In this document: positions 22,978 to 34,262 of the stretch, in pieces
Numbering within the stretch: the stretch's first letter is position 1
Layout: every line of letters begins with the position of its first letter
Source: Gnetum montanum
Taxonomy: Eukaryota > Streptophyta > Gnetopsida > Gnetales > Gnetaceae
Direction of reading: 5' to 3'
DNA: 35,302 nucleotides
NCBI GenBank assembly: GCA_015680685.1
Contig: MNCI01036144.1
Location: 21,192-56,493, forward strand
Position numbers and translations under genes: made by a program
The notes under the pieces: generated by a model
What the model was told of the DNA's origin: nothing
Seen by the model: only the letters and a program-made list of their open reading frames with translations
Databases searched by the model: none

Positions 22978-23079
22978 CTGCATGGGATTTTTTTTTTGCA
23001 AATTTTGAATTTTGGATTTCTTTGCAATTTTGAAATTTTGTGTAATGAATTTTACAAACATCGAAAGATAATAGTTTTG

Positions 23080-23085
23080 AATAAA
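23080..23085 (+). terminator. Poly(A) signal of the antisense gene
   Basis: A canonical AATAAA lies about 100 bases after the stop codon at 22975-22977, following a T-rich stretch. It completes a gene-like layout on the plus strand. Confidence 0.5.
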
Positions 23086-23157
23086 GCAAGAGGATTTTAT
23101 GCTAACTTTTGTATTGCATACATGCGTTTTGTATAAAGTGTTCATGCTTTCATGTGC

Positions 23158-23332
23158 TAGTTTTAGGCCATTTCGAGCCATTGCGTAACATGCCAAAGAG
23201 ATGATGCGTCAACCACTTGAACAAAGGCTTGCTAGTGACTTATGCTAGTTTTAGGCTGTTTTGGGCCATTGCTAGTTTTAGGCCATTTCGAGCCATAGCG
23301 TAGCATTGCTAGTTTTAGGTCGTTTCAGGCCA
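23158..23332. repeat. Short array of GCTAGTTTTAGGCCATTT units
   Basis: Four units with the core GCTAGTTTTAGG(C/T)C(A/G)TTT(C/T) followed by GCCAT lie between the end of the antisense gene and the protease frame. They resemble the GTTTAAGGTC units of the two other arrays in element B. One copy is followed by AGCGTAGCAT, the motif typical of the LTRs of B. Confidence 0.7.
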
Positions 23333-23378
23333 TAGAGCAGAAGCATGAGCAACGTGTGGGAAACAAGTATTGGGGTTG

Positions 23379-24233
23379 CTATGTTAGGCGAAGTTGCTTC
23401 TTGACCCGACGCGGGTTGAGTGAGACGTAAGGCAGAGGCACTCCGCTAGGGTCTACGTCGGCATCGTCGCCTCCCACTTGGAAGGACAACGTAGTCCATG
23501 CATTTTCATTTTGGGGATCAACTTGCTGAGCTGACCCCTCTGTCGGGTAGTCAGTGTAGGTTGTGATAGGAGCTTCATTCTCAGAAGTTATGACCTCTGA
23601 GCCTTCTTCCACATCTACGTTGTGGATCACTTGCGTTGCTACTTCGTCACCGTGGATCACCACCTCTCTGCCTGCATAAGGTAGGTGGATTTCCTGGTGT
23701 ATGGGTGAGGAGACAGCCCTAAGTTGTGCTAACCACGATCTCCCTAAGATCAGGTTAAACCCGGGCATTTTCTCGACTACGATGAACATTGCGTTTGTAG
23801 GGAAATGGTCCCCTGCTACGAAGTTTATGTGAACTATGTCCTTTACCATGACTTTCACCCCATTGAACGACCTTAGACATGAGGTCATCATGGGTTTGAT
23901 CTGGTCGACCAAGCCCAGCTTGTCCACAATGGAGAAGGGGATGACATTGGTGGCAGCACCATCATCAACGTGTACCCTTCGGATCCGGTGTTGGCCGACC
24001 CGAATTGTGATGAAAAGAGGTGTCGTAGTCACTTGACCCCCTTCGAGATCTTCCCTAATGGTGTCATTGCAAAGGATTATTTGAAGTTGTTCTGACCTTA
24101 TGGGTACTGGAGGAACCATGACCGAGTGGATCGCTTCTTCTTCCACTGGCATGTCTTCATTGACCGGAATCGTTGTCAACATGCAAATTAGAGCCTCGCG
24201 ATGCAGGATGGATGTCATGATTAGGTCGTACAA
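23379..24233 (-). pseudogene. Element B aspartic protease region
   Basis: This is an open 284-codon minus-strand frame, the longest intact piece of element B. The retropepsin core is visible: TTPLFITIRVG, then VHVDDGAATNVIP with the catalytic Asp, a flap-side GVKVMVKDIVHINF, and LILGRSWL near the end. The D-x-G-A-x-x-N form is usual for plant gypsy proteases. The frame is the same as that of the C-terminal gag part, so gag and protease were probably one polyprotein. A stop ends the frame at 23379, and the next pol domain on this strand starts only 5.7 kb further on. Confidence 0.85.
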
Positions 24234-27208
24234 ACTTAGTGTAGTGTTTTTTTATTTTATAGCTTGTTTGACCTATGTGAGGGCATCTAAGAGATCTTGG
24301 CTATCCCCTTGTTTGATGCTTTCCTCCTCTTCTATCCATCCCAGAAGATGCATTTCTCAAGGAGGGGCGACTTCAGATCTAAGTTCAGATCCTTGTTGAC
24401 AGAGTGATGCAGGCTGTGTGGTCGTGTCGACCTTCATCTTTGGTGCTGAAGGCACAGATGCAAAGGCTAAAGATGTAGGCTTGGGGGTACTATTGACAGT
24501 ATTTCCCCTTAACGCCTTGCTCGCAAAGTGGACTTCTTGCCTTGCGGGGCGAGAATGCTATTCAGCTATTTCGCGTGAGATAGGGGCCGTCGAGGGCGTC
24601 GAACCCCTGATGACGAATGGAGCTAGAGGTGTTAACGGGCGGGACCACGTGGCCCCGCCAACAGGCAGTGCAAACATGGATGCCCGTGGTGGGACTTTCA
24701 AGATGAACAACTATTGCGAGCTTTGATTCACCGCTCGTGGTGCTGGTGCACTATGCTGAGGCACATGGACCATGAATGGCTGCTAGGGTGGCCTAGGATC
24801 ACTGTCAATGCCGATGGCATTAATTACGTAACCAACATTGTTGGCATTGAGGGGATCTGTGTAGACATGCATAGATTGGTTTTCAGGACATACTGGGTTG
24901 CTTTCATCTAGCACCAGTTTCCCCTGGTCAATTAATCTTTGGATATCGTCCTATAACACCAGACAGTGATCCGTGTCGTGACCACACTGTTGGTGGTAGT
25001 CACAAAACCTGTCTAGCCTGAAACTCCTAGGAACTAGAGGCTCATTGGGCAAGGCCAAAGAGGGGTTCCTAAGGAGCTTGTAATAACGTTGCTGCCTTGC
25101 GATTGCTTCTTCCGACATCTACTTGTATTGGATGTATCTTGCTGCCAGCAGTTGCTTCAGAAGCTCTGAAGGCTTGAGAGGCAGTGGGGTGTACTTTGAG
25201 TGGTCTTTGTGCGTAAAGTTGGGTTTGGGTTGTGCAAATTTCTCAAGCGCAGGTATAGCAGGTTGCGGCACGTGGCCTTGTTTGGGCACAGGGTTAGCCC
25301 CTGGTATGGCCGGTTTCTTGTTGTTCTTGCTACCATTGTTGCTAGGTTTGGCCTTAGCCTCGATTGCCAAAGTGGCCACTGTGGTTGTTGGGGCTTTACC
25401 CTTGTCCTTCTTTGTAAAGGTATTTTTGTAAGCGATGTAGGTTGGATCTTTGCTTGCCTCAGCCGTGTCTTGTATGCTCTTAGTCTGAGGGAAAGCTTGA
25501 CTAAGGGAGCAAGAAGCAAGATAGTAGAGTTTAGAATTGATGAAGTCGTTCACTATGCCCTTAAAGACAGCCACCAGGTGGGCCTCTACGAAATATCACG
25601 GATTTCATTAAGGGTTGCGGTCCAATGTTGAATGAACTTCTAGACTGGCTCTAGAGCGTCTTGCTTCACGCTCATCAACTGATCCAACGTGGTTTCTGGC
25701 TTCAAGTTCTACCTGAAGCACATCACGAACTAGGTCAGCAGCTCTTCCAGAGTTGAAATGGATGAGCATGGCAACGTGCGGTACCAATTCAAGGCTTTCC
25801 CGACTAGGGACATGGCAAAGACGCGAATAATTGTGTGCGGCCATTGTTGCAATAGCAAAGACTCAGACCTAAAGGTAATAAGATATGCATTGGGATCTCC
25901 CTCCCCATCGTACTTTGTGAAGTGTGGGAGAGACATCCCTGGGGGTAGTGTTAAAGTAGGGATTGCAGGGGTGATGGGGTCATCTTGGTAGAAGTCCATG
26001 ACTTGTACCGTGTCAGACCTAGTAGCTTTGAGGCATTTGATTTCCTCAATAAGGGTCTGGATGAGCTGGAATGCTTGGTCTAGACCCGGCGACGTTGTGG
26101 TTGGTTGGAGAGCTACGGGGGCAGCTCCCACCTATGGTATGGCAGGGGTGACGGTGTGACCCATCAGCGGTACCATTGGGGTAGCCCCTGCGGGTGGTGC
26201 TACTTGTGTTGTCCACCACCCAGCAGGTGGTGCTGTTGGAGCAGCAACTATGGTTTAAGCCACCGGATAGACTGCTTGTGTTACCGACGGAATAGATGAG
26301 AACCCTATATTAGGTTGTACCATTTGTGAGGCTTGGCAGGTCTGAGGGCGAATATAGTGAGACATCTACAAAGGTTGCGGGGTAGGAAAAGAAGTGAATG
26401 GGGCCCACCATGTGGATGGGCTGGGGCCCACCACAGTGGGTGGAACAGTAGTGAATGTAGGAATAGAAACAGAAGTCGCATACGATTGTGAAGTAGGCAT
26501 GGTATGAACATGTGGCAGGGTAGCCGTGATTGGCCTATGATGTGCTACAGGAATAGATTGCTACACAGTTTGCAAAGGAATAGTAGCTGCAAATGAAATA
26601 GGCGAAACAGGCGAGAGAGGGCGTTGAAACGCTGTGGGATTAACGTGGCTACCCATGGCAGTTGTAGTTGCAGGTTGCGGAAGCGTAGGCGTAATCACAA
26701 AGGGAGTGGTGACAGACAATGGCTTGGCCCAGAAGGACTGGGTAGGAGGGACAGGAACGGGGTTAGTTGGACCTCCATGGTCTGATTTGGAATCGAGTTC
26801 CTCTTGTCCATCCTGAAAGGCGTCATCTTGGTTCGATGCTGTGTCCTGTTGCTCCCTAACCCTAGCCAACTAGATTAGTTGGTCTAGAATCCTTTGGTCT
26901 ATCTGTGTCAAAGGTAAGGAAACGCTGGGAGTAGGAACAAAATCCTTCCCATTACAGTAAGCGAACTCAAAGCTACATTTGTCCTTGAGTTCATGTACAT
27001 CTAAGGGCAGATTTGACTGCACCTTTGCGCAGAGGAAGCTGTAATGCTCGTGTTGCTGGGCCAATCCCTCAGGTCTTCAATTTTGGATCCTGAGGGATTG
27101 ACTCATCTCCAACGTTGGGTTCGGTGGTTGTTCGGCACCAGGAATGTCTTGAACCGTGATGGGAACTTCAACATTGAAGGTGTTAGCGGCAGTGTTCAAA
27201 AGAGCCAT
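24234..27208 (-). pseudogene. Element B gag with zinc-knuckle-like segment, broken
   Basis: The likely start is MALLNTAANTFNVEVP at 27208. A Pro/Thr/Gln-rich N-terminal part (27000-26130) is followed by the gypsy gag core: LPHFTKYDGEGDPNAYLITF, then FAMSLVGKALNWYRTLP, STLEELLT and FIQHWTATLNEIRD (26010-25600). A frameshift near 25575 leads to a Lys-rich linker. At about 25000-24930 lies CDYHQQCGHDTDHC, the C-x2-H-x4-H/C type motif common in plant gypsy polyproteins before the protease. At least ten in-frame stops and one shift make it inactive. The gag core forms the particle shell in working relatives. Confidence 0.85.
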
Positions 27209-27275
27209 TGTTAAGCAAGTAGTTATGTAGAAGAAAATGCGAAAATCACAAGGAAATTGGAAAATAGCAAAAGGA

Positions 27276-27886
27276 AGGCTTTACGTCTTGTAGGGTTCCC
27301 AAGGAACTGTCGAGGCGACCGATCTATACCACACAAAGCGTAAACAACCGTGAAAGGATGTCACGTTTACACTAGTGCATGATAGGGTATAGAGCACGTG
27401 CAAGACTACCATAAGATAAGTTTAGTTAACTGGAAATCAAGAAGTCTTTATGTCTCACAAGGTTCCAGAGGAACCATCGAAGCGATCGACCTATACCACA
27501 CAAAGCGTAAACAACCACAAGAGGGTGTCGCGTTTACACTAGTGTGCGATAGGATACAGGGCGCATGTAATACTACCATAGGATGGGCAAGCTAACTAGT
27601 GATCAAAGGCTTTGTGACTCGCAGGATCCCCAAGGGACCATCGAGGCGGCCACTCTGTACCACACGCGATGGGGTATAGAACGCATGCAAGACTACCATA
27701 AGATAGGCTAGTCAACTAGCGATTAGAGGTCTTGTGTTTTGTGGGGCTCTCGAGGAACCGTCGAGGCAACCGATCTGCACCGCACAAAGCGCAAACAACC
27801 ACAAGAGGGTGTCACGTTTACCGTTATGCGTATCAGGGTGTAGAAGGCTCACAAAGCTACCGTGACACACGAAAAAGGCACTGAAG
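27276..27886. repeat. Leader tandem repeats of element B (four units of about 120-166 bp)
   Basis: Units start at about 27281, 27445, 27608 and 27728. Each has a GTCTTGTGTTTTGTGGGG-like start, GGAACC(A/G)TCGAGGC, a CACACAAAGCGTAAACAACC core, GTGTC(A/G)CGTTTAC and AGACTACCATAAGATAGG. The third unit lacks about 45 bp around the AAGCGTAAAC core. The array occupies the whole leader between the primer-binding site and gag. Confidence 0.85.
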
Positions 27887-27904
27887 GCCCTCCTTCTAGT
27901 GCCA
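27887..27904 (-). other. Putative primer-binding site of element B
   Basis: On the minus strand TGGCACTAGAAGGAGGGC lies six bases after the end of the 5' LTR. It starts with TGG as a site for a tRNA CCA end must. I cannot name the tRNA, and the six-base gap is longer than usual, so the assignment is tentative. Confidence 0.4.
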
Positions 27905-27910
27905 GAAAAC

Positions 27911-29494
27911 TGTAGCAACTGAAAATGTCAGGAGTTGGAAAACACTGAGGGGTCAGCAGGTGCGACAATCACGACCCCGTACCTATGGGAGGGCCGTGCT
28001 GGGTGTGAGCAGATACGGGGCACCCTGAACGTTCTGGTCGATCAGATAGGGACTTAATCGGTGTCTATATAGCCTTTTACAACATATAATTTGAAAACGA
28101 GAACGAAAGCGTGAAGTAATGTTTAAAAGTAAATGAGGCAAAAAATAATGTGAAACACAACAATAAGCAGGAAATAAAGTAAAATGTAGTTAGAAAAAAG
28201 CACCGCTTTGAAGCTACAAACTTGCTCTGTCAAGATGGATACAGTTGGTTGCATAGCGTTTAGGAGTGCAAAGATCCCAAGAGTAACCAGGACGTGTAAA
28301 GCCAAACGGTTATGTGCATGGGCATAGACTTGGGAGCAGACAATGCAAAACTTCTACCAAGGTGGTAGAAAGGGAGATAGAACAAAATGCTAGCTAAAAA
28401 TGCTAACTGTTTGTAGTGTCAAATAGAAAGCTTACAATGCTCAATGCTCAATGTTACAATGTTTATTTCTTGAACATCCAGAGATAGTCCCACCCTTTGA
28501 GCGCTACTCATCAGGGTATTTATAGGGCTAAAGGGCATGCAAAATGGGCAGTTTGGACGCCATGTGCCCTGGGCCCACGTTGACTTGCTGGCACCGCACG
28601 TGCCATGTATGACCATTGGACCTGCATGACTGTTGTAATGCGAGCCTGCTATGCCATAACTGTGAGCCTGCAACGCCATAATTACACTGTCAACGTCTGG
28701 AGATGTGTGCTAATGGTCCACTTAGGCGAAGTGCATTGATGTCGCACAACCACCCACATGCTTTGCTGTGCTTTATGGCGTAGCATCCTCGGCGTAGCGT
28801 AGCATCTTGTCGTGCGTTCTGCTACATGTGTGTTGCATGCTTGCTACGCTATGCTACACTACGTAGCATAGCGACTGGCCTTAGTCACGAAAACTTTGCC
28901 AATTTGCAAACTTTGCTTCCTGCGTTGTGAGGCTTGCAAACTTGCTGATTTTGCCCTTTGAGCTGTCTCTTTTCCCTTTCGCAGGATGCTACACCTCGCT
29001 GCGCCATGTAGCTCAGCGTAGCGTAGCAGCAGACATGGTCCTCCGCTTCCTAACAGAAAGGGACATTGTTGAAGGACTTGAAGTTGGGCGATGGAGCTGG
29101 TTGTATAGCTGTTTCCATGCTATGCTATGCTGCATAACGTAGCATAGTGTGGCACCTCGTTTTGCAATTGTTTTCTGAAGCTTCCTACACGACATAGGGG
29201 GGTGTAGCATAACGTAGCAGACTTCGTAACTTAGAAAACTTGCCAAACTATTTTGTGCATCCTGAGCGTTGCTGTCAACTTTGCGTACCATTTCTAAGTA
29301 GGTTGTCAGCTGGGCAAACTACTTAGGTGGACAGGCAGGATGATTCGTAGAGCTTGTTTACACCTAAAGTAGAAAATTTGCCGAACTAGCCAACCTGAAT
29401 TTAGAGCGTTCTCCTCCTGAAGAATTGTCGTAGTGCTGTGCAAATTGCAAAGCCTGGTGAAGCGAGAATGGCTTCAAATTTTTGGGGTGTTTCA
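27911..29494 (-). repeat. 5' LTR of element B
   Basis: It is bounded on the plus strand by TGTAGC at 27911 and TTTCA at 29494, and pairs with 11251-12851. The promoter TATA box (CTATAAATA on the minus strand) is at 28517-28525. The right end abuts exactly the 291-bp duplicated segment. The U3 part (28765-29225) is filled with inverted GCTACGCTA/TAGCGTAGC repeats, as in the partner. Confidence 0.92.
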
Positions 29495-29785
29495 TTAAGG
29501 TAAAAGAATCACATTAAAATTCAAAGAAAAATTTTATAAGCATGCTATTTTATGTAGTGTTGAATGTTAAGTTACAAAAAAGAGGGATGAACATCAAGTT
29601 AGCATGGTAGAAATGCAAATGCTTAAATAGATGTTAAATGTTATAAATAGAAAAAATTTACATATTATAGATAGTAAACAAAGATTTGAAGTAGCTTCTA
29701 TTTCATAAGATATAATAATGGTATCTTAAAATCACATAATGAGTCTATCAAAAAAGCTTGTCATATCACATTTCTAAAAAGGTCG
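29495..29785. repeat. 291-bp duplicated segment, right copy
   Basis: Direct repeat of 9290-9580, equal in length and about 97-98% identical by eye. It begins at the base after the LTR of element B, and on the right it runs into unique-looking AT-rich DNA. Confidence 0.92.
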
Positions 29786-32639
29786 TTAAAATCAAGAGTA
29801 AAAAACATATAGGAAAAATAATTAAAGATAATATGAAGAAATTGTAGGTAGATAAATGTGTTGATGATTAGTAATTTTGATATCAAGACCATCTACAGGT
29901 AATTTTGTATTGTTTTTAAAGATGAAATGAGAGCACAAAGAGGTTTCTTAGTAAGCAACAATAATAGTGCATAAATTTGAACTTAAATTGAAAGATGGAT
30001 ACAACTCCCTTGAAAAAACTGCATTTATAGGTTGCAAAGGTTAGGGGACCTTGAAGATTCTGAAGGTTAGGAGCCCCTAAAGATGAGTTACATATGTTTC
30101 TTTCTTATGTTGTGACTATCCATTTGAGACAGGGTTACAATATTATAGAAAAACACTTGTATAATTTGTTTTTATTATCCCCATTGGTACTTGGTCAATT
30201 TGTGGAGTCTATCTTTATCTTTCATGAAAATGTAATATCTCTTCAAAGTATCTATTGATAAAGCTTCGATTTCATATCAAATATTTTTTTCTTTATTTAA
30301 CATTCTAGAATGTAAATGAGGTTGTCCTAAATATATATTAGATGATGAATGATTTTATTTTCTATAACTTGGTCATTATAGAATTAAGACTTTCTTTCTC
30401 TTTAAAGAAAACACAAGTGTTATTGAGTTGGCTTTGAAGTTGTCATTAAAGTACCTCTAGCCATAAGATCAGAAGTTTAGTTATGTACACAACTTGCAAT
30501 TTAGGTAATAAGTTATTTCAACATTAGAAAAGTACCAAGGCATTTGAAATGGAAAAGGAGATGAATCAAGGCTTTTAAAACAAATTTTAAATAAGAAAGT
30601 AAAAATAATTGACTAGACAATACCAAGAAGAGAGCATGCATGTCATCATCATCATCATCATCATCCTAACCTTGTCTAAATAAAATGGGATCAACTACAT
30701 GAGTTCTTTATTGCCATTCACTTCTATGAGGAGTTAGATCTTTATTTATTTGTAGTTTCTTCAAATCATTTTCCATTGTTTTTTCCCCATATCTTCTTTG
30801 TTCTAGCCCATATTAACTGACCCTTCTGATTGTTGGGCATCTCATTTGAGAATGCCTTAGTATCTAAAAAATTTGAAGAAATACTTAGCTCTAAGATTTC
30901 ATAAGGTTTTACAACTAACTACCAACATGACGTTGATCCTCCTCATTTCATATCTAGGCTTGGGACTAGCATTGGTAGAGTTTATAATGATTCACCTATT
31001 GTAATTATCAACCTACATCCACAACCTTACTCATCCTACAATCTTCAAAGTAGTGATTAATTTTATTAATAATAAAAATTAAAATCAATGCATAACCAAT
31101 CAAAAATAGCATTCATCAATTGAACATACAATTCTAACTCTTCAAGCTTTTCAAAAATCTAATTGCATAGCCTTTGTTTTTGTGGAGATAGCCTAATCTC
31201 CATCTTTTAAGTAACAAATTGTATTAACACAATACAACAATTAGAATAAAATAGAACATTAAGAGATTATTATTATGGAGAGAAGTAGAAATTGAGTAGA
31301 AGAAATGATTTGGAAGATTTGTGTAGAGGTTAAATTTCTTAGAGTCATCATTGATCTACATTTATTTAAGCATTGAACTTAAATAGCTCTCATTATAGTT
31401 TTTTGATAATGTAGATGAGCAATTGACATTTTAAGCATATTCTTCTAGTTATTATTTGTGCCTTGCAACTCAAAGAACATTTAAGGCAAAAGAAAAAGAG
31501 GAAGAAATATTTTCTTTAATAACTCAAAAATCTTCTAATAAGTAACTTTTGATTCGTTTTTATATCCTTTTCAAAATTGATATTGCATTAAACATTTTTC
31601 AATTAATAATTATAAACAAAGGCTAAACTTTGATGGCTTTTTTACTTAAAGTATATTTTACAGTTTTGACTAGTAGCTTTAATCTTTGACCTATTAGTTG
31701 ACGTATTTCCTATGATCTTTTGATATATTTTTAGGATGGCCATGTGGTTTCAACATTGTTGTATCCATTTGAGTCATCAAAATGCCCCAAAATCATTAGC
31801 ATAAGTAATGATTTCGACTTCCACCAACCCCTAGGAGACATTATAGGTCATAATCTAGCATATGAGCATTAATTTTGGTAATTCCTAGCAAAATCGAAAA
31901 ATTCTCTAAGTGTGATGAGGCGATGTGATGCAAGAATTAGTGTCACCTTCCTTAGTCAATTATCTAGCCTAAATTAAAAAATTCTCTTTTTACTACAATT
32001 TTTTCTAAGTATGGCTATTAAATGCAATGCAAGTGCTTGTGTTTGCATCAATATCTGTGTCACCACATTACATCGCGTCATCAACATACAACTTGCAAGT
32101 TTCTAAAAATCAAATTCGAGTTAATTGCACTTGACTTCAAGATTAAATTGGAAAACCCTAACCTTATAAATGCTAGCTTGAAACATCAATTATGGGCCAA
32201 AGTTCTTGAGACAACTACAAGGGGGACTTTCTTATTATAATGGAAAGGGCTTGGCTCATCATGATTAATGTTAAGATGAGAATTCAAGATCTTTTCTTGG
32301 AAATTTTAAGGAAAATAAATTTAGAAAAGTAGAGGAGCGAGTTCCATGTATCGCATACAGTGAAATAAGATGCCATTGCATGTAGAAAATATGGGTCATA
32401 TAAATCACATCAATCCAAGCATGCAAAAAGTGTGTTGAGGCATCTACTATTTAGAAGTGCCTATATGGAGTAGCCACAAAATAGGAAGGTACCTAGTTAT
32501 TGACAATAGATGATGGGGCCAATTCATAGATATGCATGGAACAAACAGAAAGCCTCACAAATGCTTACATTGAATACATGAATGAGATAGAGCATATCAT
32601 TAGCTACCTCTCCCATGGATAGACTAAGATAAGTTGGGG
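29786..32639. other. AT-rich intergenic DNA with few traces
   Basis: I see no intact gene. A LINE-like trace at 30641-30980 is listed separately. A 72-codon plus-strand frame at 32022-32240 has no recognisable domain. The part from about 32340 may already be decayed gypsy sequence, but it is too damaged to read. Confidence 0.55.
30641..30980 (-). mobile_element. Possible LINE (RTE-type) 3'-end remnant
   Basis: On the minus strand the sequence reads ...CTCATGTAGTTGATCCCAT, then a short bridge, then a run of about seven GAT triplets (plus-strand ATC run 30644-30665). This is the layout I know from plant RTE-type LINE 3' ends, where a TCATGTAGCCGACCCCA-like word precedes a simple-repeat tail. 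There is no coding part and no target duplication that I can define. Confidence 0.4.
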
Positions 32640-33561
32640 AGAGTTGGAGATCCTAGAATAGTTCAAGCAAGAGCCCCTAGAACTAAAGGTGTTACCAGCT
32701 AATCTAAAATATTCTTATCTTGGTAACAGCAAGTTGGTAATCATCAATGTCTATCTTGCTCAAGCATAAAAGAAATAGTTGTTGAAAGTGCTTAATAAAT
32801 GGCCAACAACCTTTGCCTAGTCATATCATGAACTGATAAGAATCAATCCAAGGATATGCCATCATCAGATCTAGACAGATCCCTCCATCAAACCTAAACA
32901 ATAGCCATAAAGGAGGTTGAATCCTAAGCTAAAGCAAGTTGTCAAGGACAAAATTGACTAGCTTCTTAAGATGGTATTCACCTATCCTATTGCACATAGT
33001 GAGTGGGTCAACCCACTCATCATTGTATCCAAGAAAGATGACAAATGGAGGATCTACATAGACTATAGTTTGTTGACTATGGTAACCTTCAAGGATCATT
33101 TTCCATTACCATTTGTGAACCAGAAGTTGGATACTATCATAGGACATGGCTAATATAGTTTTCTAGATGATTATAGTAACTATATCCAAATCCAAAATGT
33201 ACTAGAGGACTAGGCTAAAACTACTTTCACAAATCCTTAGGGAACTTTTGCATATAAAAAGATGTCTTTCGGCTTGTGTAATTCCCCTACTACTTTTTAA
33301 ATCCTAGTGCTTAGCATCTTCTTGCAACAAATTGGTAGTGGGGTAGAAGTCTTCATGGATGACTTCTCTACCTATGGTACAACTTTTGAGCAAGTCTTAG
33401 CCTGTCTCGAGCAAGTGCTGAAACATTGTGTAGAGACAAACTTAAGGCTCAATTGGCAGAAAAGGCATCTGATGGTCCAAGCGGCCATAGTCTTGGGACA
33501 CCAAATTTCAAAGAAACAAATCAAGGTGGACTTGGAAAAAGTATGAGTCATCTAAGAAATC
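32640..33561 (+). pseudogene. Old gypsy (Athila/Tat-like) RT fragment
   Basis: Plus-strand reading gives LELKVLPANLKYSYLG (near 32680), then LIRINPRICHHQI, KPKQ and RRLNPKLKQVVKDKID. The RT follows with YPIAHSEWVNPLIIVSKKD, WRIYIDY, FPLPFVNQ and MSFGLCNSP. It then has FMDD in place of YVDD (near 33352) and LVLGHQISKKQIKVDLEKV-type text up to 33540. Several stops interrupt it. The order and motifs are those of Athila/Tat pol. The coding resumes after the solo LTR as KIMKDVTS (34556-34579), which fits the V-K-D-V-R-S motif expected right after this point. Confidence 0.85.
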
Positions 33562-33573
33562 ACTAGTGATGGG

Positions 33574-33684
33574 ACGCAATATTGCATAAGCCGCGATATC
33601 GCGTACACGATATCGCATCTGTCGCGATATCGCATCCCCCGCAATATCGCGTCTTCCCTACGATATCCCGTATGCGATATCGCA
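33574..33684. repeat. Palindromic GCGATATCGC cluster in the solo LTR U3
   Basis: GATATC occurs at 33595, 33609, 33626, 33662 and 33676, with variants AATATT at 33579 and AATATC at 33643, mostly flanked by GC/CG to give a 10-bp palindrome. Spacing is 14-20 bases except for the degenerate ones. It lies just upstream of the TATA box. The minus-strand LTR at 1-195 has one such palindrome, while the LTR of element A has none. Confidence 0.85.
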
Positions 33685-33936
33685 GTGCATCGCACTTTCT
33701 ATAAATAAGAGGCGGCTTTCCCAGTTAGTTATGAGATAGGAGTTAGAAGTAGCGAAGCTCTGGCAGTTTAGCCACTCCAGAGATAGTTTATTTTTCCGTG
33801 TCTGCCCGCAGTGTGGTGAATGTAATTGTACAACATCCTTTATTCGAGTGTGACGTACTTGGACACACACATGACCGGCAATAAAGATCGAGATTACTTC
33901 ATCATTGTAGCAGTCACTTTGTTTATTTAATTGTTA

Positions 33937-34262
33937 TAACGCGGTATGAGTACGACTTGATTACAAGCATCTTCGTGTGACTACTTGGTAACCCAGTGGC
34001 GTACCTAGGATCTACGCTTGGTAATCTCAGTGGTAGTCGTGCACCAAGATGTGTACGGTTAGTTAAGGAATCGGTTGCTCATCGCACTTAGGCTAGTAAC
34101 GCGATATGAGTACGACTTGATTACGAGCATTTAAGTGTGACTACTTGGTAGCCCAGTGGTGTATCTAGGATCTACACTTGGTAATCCCAGTGGTAGTCGT
34201 GCACGAGGTCCAAGATGTGTATGGTTGATCAAGGAATCGGTTGCTCGTCGCACTTAGGCTAG
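33937..34262. repeat. 160-166 bp tandem duplication within the solo LTR
   Basis: Unit 1 (33937-34096) and unit 2 (34097-34262) both start TAACGCG.TATGAGTACGA and end GCACTTAGGCTAG. Unit 2 has a six-base addition (GAGGTC) and scattered substitutions. In the LTR of element A the corresponding part is present only once in a much diverged form. Confidence 0.85.

Noticed and set aside
18300-23150. A separate DNA transposon inserted into element B that carries the plus-strand gene
   Set aside because: I looked for terminal inverted repeats or a target duplication at the edges and saw none, and the spacer repeats and TAGCGTAGC words are shared with the rest of element B. Not excluded, but less likely.
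27276-27886. CRISPR-like array
   Set aside because: Units are long and diverge throughout, without unique spacers between constant repeats, and lie in a plant retroelement leader.
9290-29785. The 291-bp repeats as a giant target-site duplication of one insertion
   Set aside because: LTR integrases make duplications of about 5 bp, and the left and right elements belong to different families.
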